DNA of 64,000 bases from Halocaridina rubra (GCA_037179515.1 JAXCGZ010020994.1:1-64000); one strand, 5' to 3'. Shown: positions 27,857 through 43,270, numbered from the stretch's first letter. Notes: a model not told the origin generated them from the letters alone. Made by a program: numbers and translations.

Positions 27857-28204
27857 CTGTAATATCATTATATTAAAGAATGAGATTTTTTCACTGCCTT
27901 AGAGACTGTCTGATAGTAGCTTACTATTACTTTGGGTATTAATGCATGAAAGTATCCACTTTTGTATTTATTTCTTTAAAATCGGTGTATTTATATATTG
28001 TTTAAGTTTTGTTTGCTTAGCTCTCGGTATATATGTATAATTTAGTTTGTGGAAACTTTAATCTGGTTTTTAGGATTTCATTATAGAATATATATACCCC
28101 AAGACCTATGTTAAATGTTCTACATGGAAGCAAGTTTTTCTAGAGTTATAAGAATCTCTGTTAACAGGTCTATCTTTTAATTGTTCTTCATTATTCTTTG
28201 AAGC

Positions 28205-28378
28205 TGGGGACAGCACTAGTGCAGTTGTTAGAGCACTTGATTCTTGAAGTGACAAACCTGTGTGTCGAGGCCGTTGCAGGGTGTTAGAGAGGGCTTCAAG
28301 CCTTAATCCTTGACTTCCAACCTGTTTGTGTTCACTCCCAATCGAATGGGGATTGGTCTGACAAATCGACAGACATCA
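28205..28378 (+). mobile_element. tRNA-derived SINE, family B, shared with arm B
   Basis: Near-complete: GGGGACAGCACTAGTGCAGT head, TGTGTCGAGGCCG B-box region, body, and the tail palindrome CCCAATCGAATGGGGATTG. It corresponds to the minus-strand SINE at 52807-52975, so it predates the inverted duplication. Confidence 0.88.
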
Positions 28379-29544
28379 TTGCTTTTGAAACTGGCATGTT
28401 TAGGGAATTAGATTTTGTGCATGATATAGGCGTTGTAATTATCAAGTCATGATAGTAGAATAAAGGCATAATAATAAAAAATTTAAAGTTTTACAGCTAC
28501 TATGATGAATGCTTTTATATATTTCTGTAGAGCATTATATCTTTGCATTCATATAGGCCATGATAACTTGAATCCATTAATATGTAGTCAGGATATCCCC
28601 ATTTATCCTTTAATAGTAGCTTTACACCTCTGGGCGATTAGTCTGGACCAAAAATAGGAAAAATATATAAGGTAAGACGTTGTTCCTCCCCAGCAAAAGA
28701 TGAATATTTGGACGAGTCAGCGAGGAAATGTATTGTTTGCAAATGGTATTTTTATTTTTGTATTAAATTAAAGTTATTAAATGCTTCTGAGGGCTAATTT
28801 TGCAGTGTATAAATAGGGTTTCGTAAAGTTTAAGGAGTGTCCTTTAGCTTATGATTTGTCATTGGTATCCAGTCATTAGCTGCAAAATGCCACGAAGGGA
28901 GACTGGGACTGGAGGCTTGTCTGAAAACTGTCCTGCAATGGTGCTCTCTCTAGTTAGATATTGTGCCCTGACAGGAAGGATAAATGAATAAGGGGTACTC
29001 ATAGATCTTCTTGTAAAATTGTTCATTCTGATTTTACAATCTAGATATTGGCATATGGTATAAGGCTGGCCCAAACCTGACAAGAAGACTGAGGTTAGGG
29101 TCTTCGGGAATTTGCCGTACGTTTTCAATTTAGGTAACCCAGTTGGCTTGGCATATGGTTACGTCGAGTTAATAATGCAAGGGAAGGAACACAGGGACGG
29201 CTTATTATGCCTGCCCTTCGTGATATACTGCTAAGCGAAGGCAGTGAACACTCAATGGTGCAAAATTTTTGCCCTTTGAAAAGGGTATTTTTGAGTGGTA
29301 TGGAATACCCCTTTTTGTTAATTGTATTACTGTAATTGTAGTAAATCAGATACTGGATTGTTGGTAATGACCTAAGCTTTTTTGGGTATGCTAACATCAA
29401 TATCACATATAAATGTGCCTGACTGTTTTTGTTATTATATATTACAGCTAAGGATGAAATTAATCACAACAGTAAAGGCATTGTTGGTAACAATCATTTG
29501 CCTCAAATATATGCAATAGTAGAGTGGTCATATATGCATATATA

Positions 29545-29740
29545 TGGGCGCAATTCCCAATGTTAGGGAAATGGCCAAGTCAAAGCACATACACCAGAAG
29601 CTATTTAATCTAAATAATTTCTCTTTGCTCCTTGAGAATATAGGGTAGAAAGGAGTAGTTGAGCCAAGTTTGGTTTTTGCGAATGTTTGTGCTTTGACTT
29701 GGCTACCCCTTTACAAGGAGGATTGGGTTCATGGACAATC
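29545..29740. repeat. Fold-back repeat, family D
   Basis: The left part (about 29548-29592) ends GGCCAAGTCAAAGCACA. The right part (about 29689-29735) contains TGTGCTTTGACTTGGCTACC and is its reverse complement, so the unit can fold back on itself. Related copies lie near 15312 and 58245. It has no coding sequence and may be a MITE, although no target duplication was established. Confidence 0.55.
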
Positions 29741-30000
29741 TGTTTTTGATGTCTCCCATAAGTGGTGAAGTACTGTGGTGTCCTCATGCAATTTTTTTTC
29801 AACACCTGCATAATGATCTTATTTAAAATGTGTTAAGTGAATTTAATATATATGTTAGTGAAATATTTTAGCAGTAAACAAAGTATCCCATTTCTTGCTT
29901 CTTCATGAAGCATTGGAAAAAGCCCATATGTATTTCCGAAACAGCTCTATGGCACATCTTTACTTGCACTTCATTTCGTCAGTGGGAAGTGTTGGTTTTG

Positions 30001-30143
30001 GACATCACTTGTTTAGAATTTCTTTTGACACATAGGCTTCATATCATTTGTCTGTGAATATAGTTTTCGCTCAAATACTTTTCCTTTCTTTCTGAAACTG
30101 AAACTTTGTAGTATATAATAAATTCACTTTCTCTTTCCTGGTA
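30001..30143. other. Transition out of arm A
   Basis: Similarity to the reverse complement of arm B fades here, and no feature was recognised. Confidence 0.3.
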
Positions 30144-30725
30144 CAGTGGATTTTCGAACTGAACCTAATTCTTTCCTGACGTGGTTCCAAAATTGAACAA
30201 TTGTTCCTATAAGAATCAATTTAAAATGGATTAATCCATTTCTGGACCCCAGAAGCTTTCTTATTTAAACTTTGATAACAGAACATTATACATAAATTCT
30301 TATACAAAAATAATTTAAATTATTAAATCTTACTCAACGAGAGCAAGCATAATACAAATGAAATACAGACCAAATTTAAATTTACTTTATGGTATGGTGA
30401 AGAGTTGATGGATATTTCTTTTTTTTCCACTCGGTCATGGCTGAAACCACTTTATATTGATATTGGTATTATCACCTTCTTTGGCTCCTTGGTTGCTTAT
30501 TTAATGTTACTAAAATATGACAAAACTCAATAAAACAGGAAATGCATTGTGCATTCATCTAGAGATCTGTACTGAGCAGAAAGTTAAGCGTAACTGAGAC
30601 CCTCACATCCTGCATAGTGGCCGTGGAGCCAACGTGGCATAGCTTTCAAGACAGTCTGAAATCCAAAACATATTTGGTTAAAAAAAGTTTGAGATATATG
30701 GCTTTTAAAAGCCGAGATTATATTG
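30144..30725. mobile_element. Possible Tigger-type MITE
   Basis: The left side TACAGTGGATTTTCGAACTG and the reverse-complemented right side TACAATATAATCTCGGC share TACA, an AT-rich stretch and TCG, and both are bounded by TA. The left 110 bp has the style of Tigger ends (AATGGATTAATCC). There is no coding sequence. Confidence 0.35.
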
Positions 30726-31611
30726 TACTACCTTCTCAGTAGATTTCCATTTAGCAGTAAATTTATTTTAAATTTGAGGCTTTGAAATCCTGTCTTCATA
30801 AGCTGCATTATGTTTATCAGCTTGCTGTTCCATCTTTTTCTTCTCCACTCCCATTCCCATGGCTATGTGAGGCTGGGGTTCCTGACTAGAATTTCCTATA
30901 GTCTTTGGGTGTGCATCTAATCTCTCAGCTTACAGTTTTACATTCTAATATGTGAATAGCTACATCATGGGTAGTTGGTTCTGTTTTGTAATGTACATAT
31001 CCTTATCAGTGTGTTCAATAATAGGAACTGGAAGGGTAATATTGTGATTACTTTCTAGTCTAGTTACCATGATATTGTGAGGAATAGCAAAGTTTTTTTA
31101 TATTCTTAATTGTTTATTAAGTCTTTGTGACTATGAATATCTTGTGGGAATGTGTTAAATTAATTTCCACCTTTCCAAATGGTATTCAGTATGATGTACC
31201 AGTAATAATAAATTTTTTTATATGCACTTGCGAAGGTTAGTGCTAACGTATTTACTCATCAATTTAGTTTGCTGAGTTTTTTTTACCTTTACCTTGGCAC
31301 GATTTCCATTTTATAATATATAAATTTCTTTCTTTTTTTATGTATACAGAAATACCTCCAGCACTATTTCTAGTTTTTTGCAGTGGCAAATTTTTTTTGC
31401 CTTTTTCATGCCATGTATAAGGAAGAATTGTAACCTAGATAAGGCCAAGTTTATTCTGAAAGTATTATATCGCTCTCCAGTTCATATACTGTACTAGGAG
31501 TTGTAGCTGAATAATGACTTAAGCTTTATCATTGATTTATCTGTACTAGAAGTTGTACTAATGAGAATTTCTTGTAGTAGCAGCCAGTTTCTTTATGGAT
31601 ATGCTTGCCAT
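30726..31611. other. AT-rich non-coding sequence
   Basis: Nothing recognised apart from short T and A runs. Confidence 0.4.
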
Positions 31612-31738
31612 GGTTTTTTACTATTAATCCCCGCTTGAATGGGGTTGGGTACTCAGGTTCGATGCCCTGCTTAACACTATTGTTGGATTCAGTCTGGGTT
31701 CGTCACTTCCAAACCACGTTGCTACTGCGGTCCCCGTC
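31612..31738 (-). mobile_element. tRNA-derived SINE, family B
   Basis: TATTAATCCCCGCTTGAATG tail, GGTTCGATGCCCTGCTTAAC, and the head GTTGCTACTGCGGTCCCC at the right end. Confidence 0.75.
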
Positions 31739-32641
31739 CTTTTGCAAAGTAGTATTTTTTGTGTTTTTTAAAGAATTCATATTTTTGTGAATATTGCTTA
31801 TTCACTTTACGTAACCCTTAATTTTTTGCATTTGGCAAATTAATACCCCCTTTAAATGGCTCATCCAAGAGTCATGATGATATTATAGAGACCTATCTGT
31901 TATCCAAATTTTCATTCATATCTAACTTAACCCATCTGAAATTATTGAGTAAGGAGCTTTCTTCTGAAACAGTAATGCATGAAAGTTTTCTGCTGTTTGA
32001 AGTATTTTCTTTCAATCTAGTTGACAATAGTATTTTATTAATGATTGAGAAACGATAGCTTACATCACTATATCTTTTAGCTGAATATTTTTTACAGTAA
32101 TTGATACACTTCATTGCATATATTAGTTTGGAAGCAACTAATTAGTTAATCCCCCAGCTGTGACATGTTCGTCCACCCTCACTCAAATATGGGATAATTG
32201 TCACCCAAAACGGTACATTTCTGCATAGACAGGATTGTTTTTACTGAATCTGAATTCTTTCCCATCCACAGAGAGTTTGAGATGATATACATAATTAGTG
32301 TTGGTGGTTGTACAGAGGTTACTCTTGATAACTTTAGAATGAGTTTTTCTCAAAACCTCTGAAAGAGGAGCATTCTCTAGACTTCAGTATCATGATTATT
32401 CAAAGACATTGTTTTCATGTACTGATAAATTTTTGGGATTCATGAAATTATTTTTCTTAATATTATATTTTTTAATGTAAAATTAAACTCAAAACTAAAA
32501 GTTTTGTTTTCACAAAATTATTTAAATTATAATTCAAAAAGATATGATCAAGCTGTCAGCAATTTTTTCCTGCAGGCAATTGGTACATGCTATATGCATG
32601 TTTAGGAACTGCAGTGCTTTATACTTTTTTTTTTTCCTCAT
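31739..32641. other. AT-rich non-coding sequence
   Basis: No gene or repeat recognised. Confidence 0.4.
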
Positions 32642-32715
32642 TTGCCGTTTGGTCATTATTAATTCCCATTTGGATGGGGGTGGACTTAGGTAACAGTTGT
32701 GCAGTTTAGGTTGGG
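32642..32715 (-). mobile_element. SINE family B, tail-only fragment
   Basis: TTATTAATTCCCATTTGGAT followed by GGGGGTGGACTTAGG is the tail and part of the body. The rest is missing. Confidence 0.55.
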
Positions 32716-33099
32716 TGAAATTTGTACTTTCTTGACAATAATAAATGTTAGAAGTAGCATTGGGTGTCTCTTGCTAACAGGTGTATTGTGTATTTTTTTT
32801 TATAAAGGCTGATAGTTAAGTGGTGTAATGCAACGTAAATCCCCTAGTATTTAGATATAATATATAACGTATGTAAATCTTTATAGTTTTTTTTCTTGAA
32901 ACTTGTTTATCGCAGGTATACTAATTTGGTAATATGTTAAAGCTTGGAAACCATACCAAGTGTTTGTCTCTTTACACTCATTATTTTTAAGCAAATGTGA
33001 TTGTATAAAGCAAGGAGTGTTTTGAAAGAAAGTTTAAGAAAATGAGACTGCGTTTGGGGGGTTTTAAAAATTCTGGGAAGAATGAATACAGTTTTTGTG

Positions 33100-33297
33100 T
33101 GTTTGTCCCCAGTCGAATGGAGGTAGAGACAAGGTGATATATAATCATGAAACCTTTATTTCCATTATACAATGGGTATTTGTCAGCTGGGGCAAGCCCT
33201 AACCCCCCACTGTGGTGACTAGCCACAGTAGTAACCTGCCAGTAAACGGCTTAAACTCGTGAATGCGAAGCCAGCGTGTTACCACTGTACAAGTCTG
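33100..33297 (-). mobile_element. tRNA-derived SINE, family C
   Basis: In reverse complement, a head with GTACAGTGGTAACACGCTGG and CGAGTTTAAGCC (degenerate A and B boxes) is followed by CTGTGGCTAGTCACCACAGT and GGGGTTAGGGCTTGCCCC. The tail resembles family B (GTCCCCAGTCGAATGG in plus). Part of the body recurs at 61300-61350. Confidence 0.55.
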
Positions 33298-33361
33298 GCA
33301 TAGTTTGATATTTATGGTACTTTTAATTTTCAGCCAATCATGGATATATCATATTGTAGTC

Positions 33362-33544
33362 TGTTTGATGCTCCTTAAATTTGGAGATATTTATAGATAA
33401 ATGAGGCACAATAATATAGGAGACTGAAAGGGCATTATGAACAGTTCTTGTCTGCCACCTAGTGGGCATCTTTATTACTTTCAATGTAAACAAAACATGG
33501 ATTCGTTCATTAACAAAATAACAATTATATCAAATATTGTAACA
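33362..33544 (-). repeat. 3' LTR of the gypsy element
   Basis: 183 bp, beginning TGTTTGATG and ending TTGTAACA on the plus strand (TG...CA on either strand). A polyadenylation signal AATAAA occurs on the minus strand at about 33469-33475. The motif CTGCCACCTAGTGG lies at 33452-33465. Confidence 0.95.
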
Positions 33545-33557
33545 TCCCTCTTTTTAT
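33545..33557 (-). promoter_or_regulatory. Polypurine tract of the gypsy element
   Basis: On the minus strand AAAAAGAGGGA lies directly before the 3' LTR, the expected plus-strand primer site for reverse transcription. Confidence 0.75.
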
Positions 33558-33600
33558 GAAGAAAAAAAAATAAGTTATCATCTTGAAAACGAAAAATAAA

Positions 33601-35664
33601 TCACTCTTTGTAAACAACAAAATCATTATATTTAGAGGGTAAAATATTCCTTGTACTCCTTGTGATTCTCCTTTGAGGAGTGAAAGACTCTTGAACTCTG
33701 AGATTCTCACTTGTTGGGTTTACATGTTTATCCTGTGGAATTTCAACCTGTTGCTGACTTTGTACTACATTACTAGAATCTTCACTACTGTGATACGAAA
33801 CATTTCTTTCATTTGACTTATTAAGGTCTACTCTATTTCTTCTCAATAGACCAGCATCAGTTGAAATTTCATAAGATCTCTCGTCTAAACGTTCCTTCAC
33901 AATACCTTTTTCCCAAGCTTTCTTTCCCATTACAGTGGGTTTTATTCTCACATCATCATCTTCCTGTAAAGGATCAAGATCTTTGGCATGCACATTGTAA
34001 TATTTAGCGGACCTGCTATTTCTATAATGTCTGTTAATCTTAATTTTATCTACATTGATCTCAGATGGTTTCAACAACTTTGAAGAAACTGGGAGAAGAG
34101 TACGTGTGCGTCTCCCTAGGCTTTTTTGAGCCGGACTGTATTCATCACTGTGAGACGGACAATTACGGTAGTCTAATATTGCCAAATAAGGGTCATTATT
34201 GCTTTCTATGGCTTTTCTGAGTATGGACTTTGCAGTTTTTACAGCGGATTCTGCCTGTCCATTAGACTGAGGATGTTTAGGGCTTGACGTACAATGTTCT
34301 ATATCCCACACTCTTATAAAATTCTGAAATATATCACTTGTAAATTGAGTTCCACAGTCACTAACTAAGATGGAAGGAGTACCATACCTTGCAAAATGTG
34401 CTTTTAGCTTACGTATAACAGTAGATGCTTTTATATCTTCTAACCTATCAATTTCCCAGAAATTACTGAAATAGTCTACTGTTACAAGATAAAACTGATT
34501 ACTCAATTCAAAAATATCTGTGCCAACTTTCTCCCATGGCCTATCAGACACTTCATGTGGCATAAGAGTTTCTTTCTGCTGAGATTTTTGAAATTTGCAA
34601 CAGATTTCACAATGAGAAATATGTTCTTTAATATCACCATTCATACCAGGCCAATATACACACTCACGAGCCCTTCGTAGACAACTTTCTACGCCAATGT
34701 GACTAGAGTGAAAAGCCTGTTTAATTTCTTTCCTCAAATTGGCAGGAATCACAACTCTATCACCTTTAAATACAAGTCCATTCTGTATAAAAAGTTCATC
34801 TCTAATATGATAATAAGGCAAAACAGTTATAGGAACATTACATTTATACTCTGGCCACCCATTTGTTATCATATTTGTCACTTCAAGCAAAATTTCATCA
34901 CTGGCCACAGCATCACGAATTTTCTTTAACCTGTCTTCCCTAATAGGCAAATAAGATACAACATTAACATATTCAAAATCATTACCATTTTCAGTTTCAC
35001 TTAGAAATGATCGAGACAGCAAATCTGCTATATGCATGTTCTTACCAGCAGTATGCTTAAGTTCAATATCGTATTGTTGTGTAGTCAATAACATGCCTTG
35101 TAGCCTCTTTGGTGCTCTATCTAATGGTTTCAAGATTATACTCTGAAGTGGTTTGTGATCAGTTATAACCAAAGTATGTTGTCCAAAAGTGTACTGATGG
35201 AATTTCTTTAAAGCAAACACAATAGCCAGCATTTCTTTCTCTATCTGAGCATACCTTGTTTCCGTGACAGTTAGAGCTCTGCTTGCATAAGACAACGGTT
35301 TACCACCTTGCATTAGAACTGCACCAAGTCCACATTTGCTAGCATCACACTGTATAACTAACTGTTTATTTTGATCATAATAAGCAAGAATTGGAGTTTT
35401 AGTGATGCAACACTTAATTTTCTCAAAAGCACTAGCCTGTTCATCACCCCAACACCATTCTTTGTCTTTACGTAAAAGTTGTCGTATGGGCACCATCAGG
35501 TCAGAGAGTCTAGGCATGAATTTTGACAAATAGTTTATCATTCCACTAAAGCATTGAATCTCAGTGACATTAGTTGGAGCTTTCATCGATACAATTGCTT
35601 CAATTTTACTGGGATCTGGCTTAAGGCCTTCATTAGTTATTACATGTCCAAGAAATGTTCTCAC
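33601..35664 (-). pseudogene. pol: pol, 3' part: RT end, RNase H, integrase
   Basis: 687 codons, stop at 33601. It opens in the palm/thumb end of the RT (FLGHVITNEGLKPD). It continues through the RNase H domain (LVIQCDASKCGLGAVL, YAQIEKEMLAIVFALKKFH, LVITDHKPLQ) into an integrase. The integrase has an HHCC zinc-binding region (HSSHIGVE..., HISHCEICCKF) and a DDE core: D in VGTDIFELS, D in LVSDCGTQFTSD, E in NGQAESAVKTAK. The C-terminal extension is hydrophilic and ends naturally. The apparent start is an internal GTG, because the true upstream part is in another frame across a one-base offset near 35660. All catalytic acidic residues are present. Confidence 0.93.
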
Positions 35665-36469
35665 TCTTTCTTATTTCAGCCTTTTCTCTGTTAAGACGGA
35701 TACCATGCTTACGACATCGTTCCAGTAAATTTCTTAAATTTTCATCATGATCTAACTGTGCTTCTTCTAGAGAATTACCTATTCCATATACCAAAATGTC
35801 ATCAGCAATGCATATTATTCCTAGCAAACCATCTAAAGAGTTCTGCAGTCGTTTCTGAAAAACTTCACTACTGATTGCTAGGCCAAAGGGCAGTCTAAGC
35901 CACCGATATCTTCCAAAAGGGGTTTGAAAGGTAGTTAAATGACTTGACTCTTCATCCAAAACACAGTGCCAATATCCATTTCTTAAATCTAGTTTAGAGA
36001 ACACTTTAGCTTGTGCTAATTCAGGTAAAACATCATCGATAATTGGCAAAGGATGCATTTCTCTAATTATGGCTTTATTTAATTGCTGAGGATATATGCA
36101 AATTCTTATGTCTTCACTATTTTTCTTAGAAGCTACTACCATGCGACTCACCCATTCAGTTGGTTCGTCTACTTTACAAATGACATTTTGTTTCTCTAAC
36201 TCAGATAATTTGGATTTTACCTTCCTTTTAAGTTGAATTGGCACTCTACATGAAGATATAGCAAATGGCTTGACTTCTTTGTCTAAAGTCATATGTACCA
36301 CCCCAGGTAACTTACCAATTTCATTACAAAATACATCTGAATATTCCTGAAAAACATTAGTATTACAAGATTCACTGTGTACAGAACATATGTTATCATA
36401 ATTGACGGTAAGGAAACCCATCTGTTCTGATGCACGTTTTCCTAACAAAGGCATATAATTCTCAGCCAC
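35633..36469 (-). pseudogene. pol: pol, 5' part: reverse transcriptase fingers/palm
   Basis: 278 codons. AENYMPLLGKRASEQMGFL closes the protease-RT linker. It is followed by PFAISSCRVPIQLKRKVKS, WVSRMVVASKKNSEDIRIC, KVFSKLDLRNGYWHCVLDE, TTFQTPFGRYRWLRLPFGL and the catalytic IADDILVYG. The frame is lost after REKAEIRKSE, where the downstream ORF continues in another frame with about 30 bases of overlap. At its upstream side it is offset from the protease frame. RT would copy the element RNA into cDNA in the particle. Confidence 0.92.
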
Positions 36470-36485
36470 TATAATAAACTCAACA

Positions 36486-37214
36486 TTATATCTCTGAATT
36501 TATCTCATTTTTTACTTTAATTCTACATTTTCCAACTGGTTTGGCTGCAGAATTATTCCACATTTCTAGTTGTAACCCTTCACTAGATTCAATTTTTACA
36601 TTATTGGGAACCATATTTCGAGGTAACACATTTACACCTGCTCCGCTATCGATTTGAAATTTGACACTATTTTCACCAACTTTCAGATCGGTATATAGAT
36701 ATTTGGATTTCTTTGACACTTTATTCACTTTCATCACTTGCTGTGTACAGGGATTATCATTTTTGTTCACCGTCATTTCTTCTGGCTCTCCACGTCTCGT
36801 CTGCAACTTGACACCTAGGATATATTCGGCTGGAGTATCTGAACTGGAATCGTCACTGTCCACTGCATTCACACCCATCTTCTTAGATGCTTGTGCATGT
36901 CCATTTTTCTCCAAACATTGAGATTCGAAGTGATTCAGCCTGTTGCAGTAGTTGCATCTCTCTCCATAGGCTGGACATTTCTTCTTACTCCACACGTGTC
37001 TTGTTCCGCAGAACTTACATTTTCGTAGAGCCGGATCCTTCGTTGACAAACTTTGGTTTGACTTAGGCCTATACTGGTTCTTGTTCACAAAACTTGGGTC
37101 CTCATTCTTTCGGTCTGCTGAATGTCTACTAGGCCTACTCTGCTTAAAGTTCTTTGTCGATTTAACTTTATTTATGACCGACTTTGCTGTATTTTCACTT
37201 TTTATCATTTGCAT
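36486..37214 (-). pseudogene. gag C-terminus with zinc knuckles, and aspartic protease
   Basis: 242 codons. Two zinc knuckles follow each other: CKFCGTRHVWSKKKC (CX2CX3HX6C) and CNYCNRLNHFESQC (classic CX2CX4HX4C), the nucleocapsid part that binds RNA. About 90 residues later comes FQIDSGAGVNVLP, with the DSGA active-site triplet of the retropepsin. The frame stays open upstream past 37214 to about 37340, where it meets the capsid ORF with a one-base offset. It ends at a stop just before the RT frame. Confidence 0.9.
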
Positions 37215-37282
37215 TTGTCTCTGCGATGCTTGATGTGCCTCACAAATTTTGAGCGTATCTATCAGTGAGATACATTCTTCTC

Positions 37283-37768
37283 TCAGAAATTTCTCTCTGA
37301 GTTTATCTTCTTCACAGCCAAAAACAATTTGATCACGAATTGCTCATCTTTTTCTGCTGCAAAATCACAATCCTTAACCATAGTTTTTATTCTAGTAATA
37401 AATTCATCCAGGTTCTCATCAGCTTTCTGAGTACAGCATCTAAACCTATATCTTGATGCTATTATTAGCTTCCTAGGGGCAAAATGCTCATCTAGCTTCT
37501 GTAATACCACGTTTAAGTCCTTGCTAGGGTCATCACGAGATCCACTCTCCCCTACAATAACGGGACCAAACTCTATAGCATTATACACTCGAAGCAGTTC
37601 GTCACCCCCATGGGTCAAAAGTAATGCTACCTTCACTTCACTTGGTTTATCATTTAAACCTGCTGCAAGTATATACAGCACGAATTTTTGACGAAAAAAT
37701 CGCCAATCTTGCTCACTTTCGCTCTTTAATGCGAATTTATCTGGAGGGGCTAGATTAGCTGTCGCCAT
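37283..37768 (-). pseudogene. gag: gag N-terminal/capsid region
   Basis: 161 codons from an ATG, the first ORF after the primer-binding region. It has a gypsy capsid-like helical segment (FVLYILAAGLNDKPSEVK, LLLTHGGDELLRVYN, LQKLDEHFAPRKLIIASRY, RCCTQKADENLDEFITRI). It stops shortly after CDFAAEKDEQF, where the continuing gag similarity shifts into the neighbouring frame. That may be a mutation or a sequencing indel near a T run at about 37325-37345. Confidence 0.85.
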
Positions 37769-37863
37769 GTCGGTTGGTAGTCTTATTTACTTAATCAAAC
37801 AGAAAGATCCTGGATAATACGTAATGCCTTATATTCAAAATGAACAGCAAACCATACTTAGTC

Positions 37864-37881
37864 TATTGAGCGCTGCCACCA
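37864..37881 (-). promoter_or_regulatory. Primer-binding site of the gypsy element
   Basis: On the minus strand TGGTGGCAGCGCTCAATA begins right after the 5' LTR. TGG pairs with the CCA end of a primer tRNA. The specific tRNA was not identified. Confidence 0.65.
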
Positions 37882-38061
37882 TGTTTGATGCTCCTTAAAT
37901 TTGGAGATATTTATAGATAAATGAGGCACAATAATATAGGAGACTGAAAGGGCATTATGAACAGTTCTTGTCTGCCACCTAGTGGGCATCTTTATTACTT
38001 TCAATGTAAACAAAACATGGATTCATTCATTAACAAAACAATTATATCAAATATTGTAACA
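37882..38061 (-). repeat. 5' LTR of the gypsy element
   Basis: 180 bp, near-identical to 33362-33544. It contains CTGCCACCTAGTGG at 37972-37985. Confidence 0.95.
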
Positions 38062-38279
38062 TAGTCTGTCAGGATCCATGACACTTGTCATGATTTGAAG
38101 TGAAACAAGCACTGACCATTATATGGAAATTTTGTTAACTAGGAATGATTTGTGATTTTCAGTAATGATGCTTTACTTAATAAAATTGAAATTGAATGAG
38201 CCCTATTGCACTTTTTATTATAATGGGGGTCTGTATTTAAAATTTATGCATTTTGACATTAAACGACAGTATTTATATA

Positions 38280-38975
38280 AAAATAGAAATACTAGTGTTG
38301 CCATCTATATACTAAATTTAGAACTATGGATAAAAATTTAGAAATACTAATGCTGCTATCTACACATTAATAATCATAAAGGATAACTGTTACAAATACT
38401 ATTGTGACCATCTCTTAAATATTTTAAAGATCCATGTTGGGATATATTGTAAATACTAATTGTCATCTATTGATTACATTAGGAATCCTAAATGACGAAT
38501 AGTACAAATATAGTGCTGCCATTATTGACCAAAATAAGAATAAAGAAACATGCTGCTATCTACTGATTAAATTAAGAATCATGTAATAAAACAAGACAAA
38601 TACTAGTGCTGCCATCTGTTGATTAAATTAAGAATCGAGGCCTAGTTTCAAAAATACTAGTGCTGCCACCTATTGATGGTTTAAAATGAAGTATCATGCT
38701 GCCATCTGTTGATGAAATTCAGGACTATGTATTAGTAAAAAAAAAAGTGCTGCCATCTATTGATTAAGAATCAAAGGAACTTCTGTTGCAGTGATGCCAT
38801 CTGTTGATTAAATTCAGAACCATATTAAAGAAGAGAATGTTAGTGCTGCCATCTATTGATTAAAATAAGAATAAGGGATTGCTGTTAAAAATACTAGTGC
38901 TGCCATCTTTTTGCTAAAGTAAAAACCATAAAGTAGGACTCAGAAGTACTAGTGCTGCCATCTACAGTCCAAAAT
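38280..38975. repeat. Degenerate ~54-bp tandem array of CTCF-motif-like units
   Basis: Fourteen units, each centred on GTGCTGCCATCTATTGATT or a variant, start near 38296, 38350, 38404, 38459, 38513, 38550, 38606, 38660, 38695, 38747, 38791, 38843, 38897 and 38952. Most spacings are 52-56 bp with shorter steps of 35-44. The core is strongly conserved while the linkers (AAATACTA.., TTAAATTAAGAATC) drift. The reverse complement of the core, TCAATAGATGGCAGC, agrees with the CTCF consensus CCASYAGRKGGCRSY at 13 of 15 positions. The array starts about 215 bp outside the gypsy 5' LTR and is not part of it. Confidence 0.85.
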
Positions 38976-39342
38976 TATGACATATGCACATTCAAACTCC
39001 TCCCAAATAAAAAAGTTTAGGAAGCTTTTTACACTGTACAAAGCGTGCAATTGGGCTCATTATTTGCGTCCCAACTTGATACAGTGGAATAACCATTAAT
39101 GAAAGAATCCACAACCATTCTGTTAATGCAATTCTTCCTCATAATGGCCTATGCATCATCTCACATAGTTTAATAATGCCATGAGGACATTAATACATCA
39201 ACATTAACCTACACCAGACAAGTTTGCATATACAGCGAGTCATTGCATTACAATGTATTGTGGTTACAACATATCTCCAATAGTTTGGATTGTATTGTCT
39301 CCCAAGCAAATTCTTCTGAAGGCAGTGCTTTGAAGAAAGAAA
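38976..39342. other. Non-coding gap between the array and the RTE-like LINE
   Basis: No repeat or ORF recognised. Confidence 0.4.

Positions 39343-43270
<3,928 letters not shown>

Larger units (their letters stand above)
33362..38061 (-). mobile_element. Ty3/gypsy LTR retrotransposon, complete but with frame breaks
   Basis: Two LTRs (33362-33544, 37882-38061) flank gag, protease, reverse transcriptase, RNase H and integrase on the minus strand in the Ty3/gypsy order (integrase last). TAGTC at 33357-33361 and 38062-38066 is a 5-bp target duplication. The LTRs differ by one substitution and one 3-bp indel, so the insertion is recent. Even so, the coding region is split into four frames by three single-base offsets near 37345, 36490 and 35660. 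No envelope-like ORF lies between integrase and the 3' LTR. The two-knuckle gag with a CPAYG segment and the IADDILVYG motif suggest a K02A2.6-like lineage. Confidence 0.93.

Noticed and set aside
38280..38975. CRISPR-like array
   Set aside because: The units are degenerate, spacers resemble one another and the genome is eukaryotic; it is a minisatellite.
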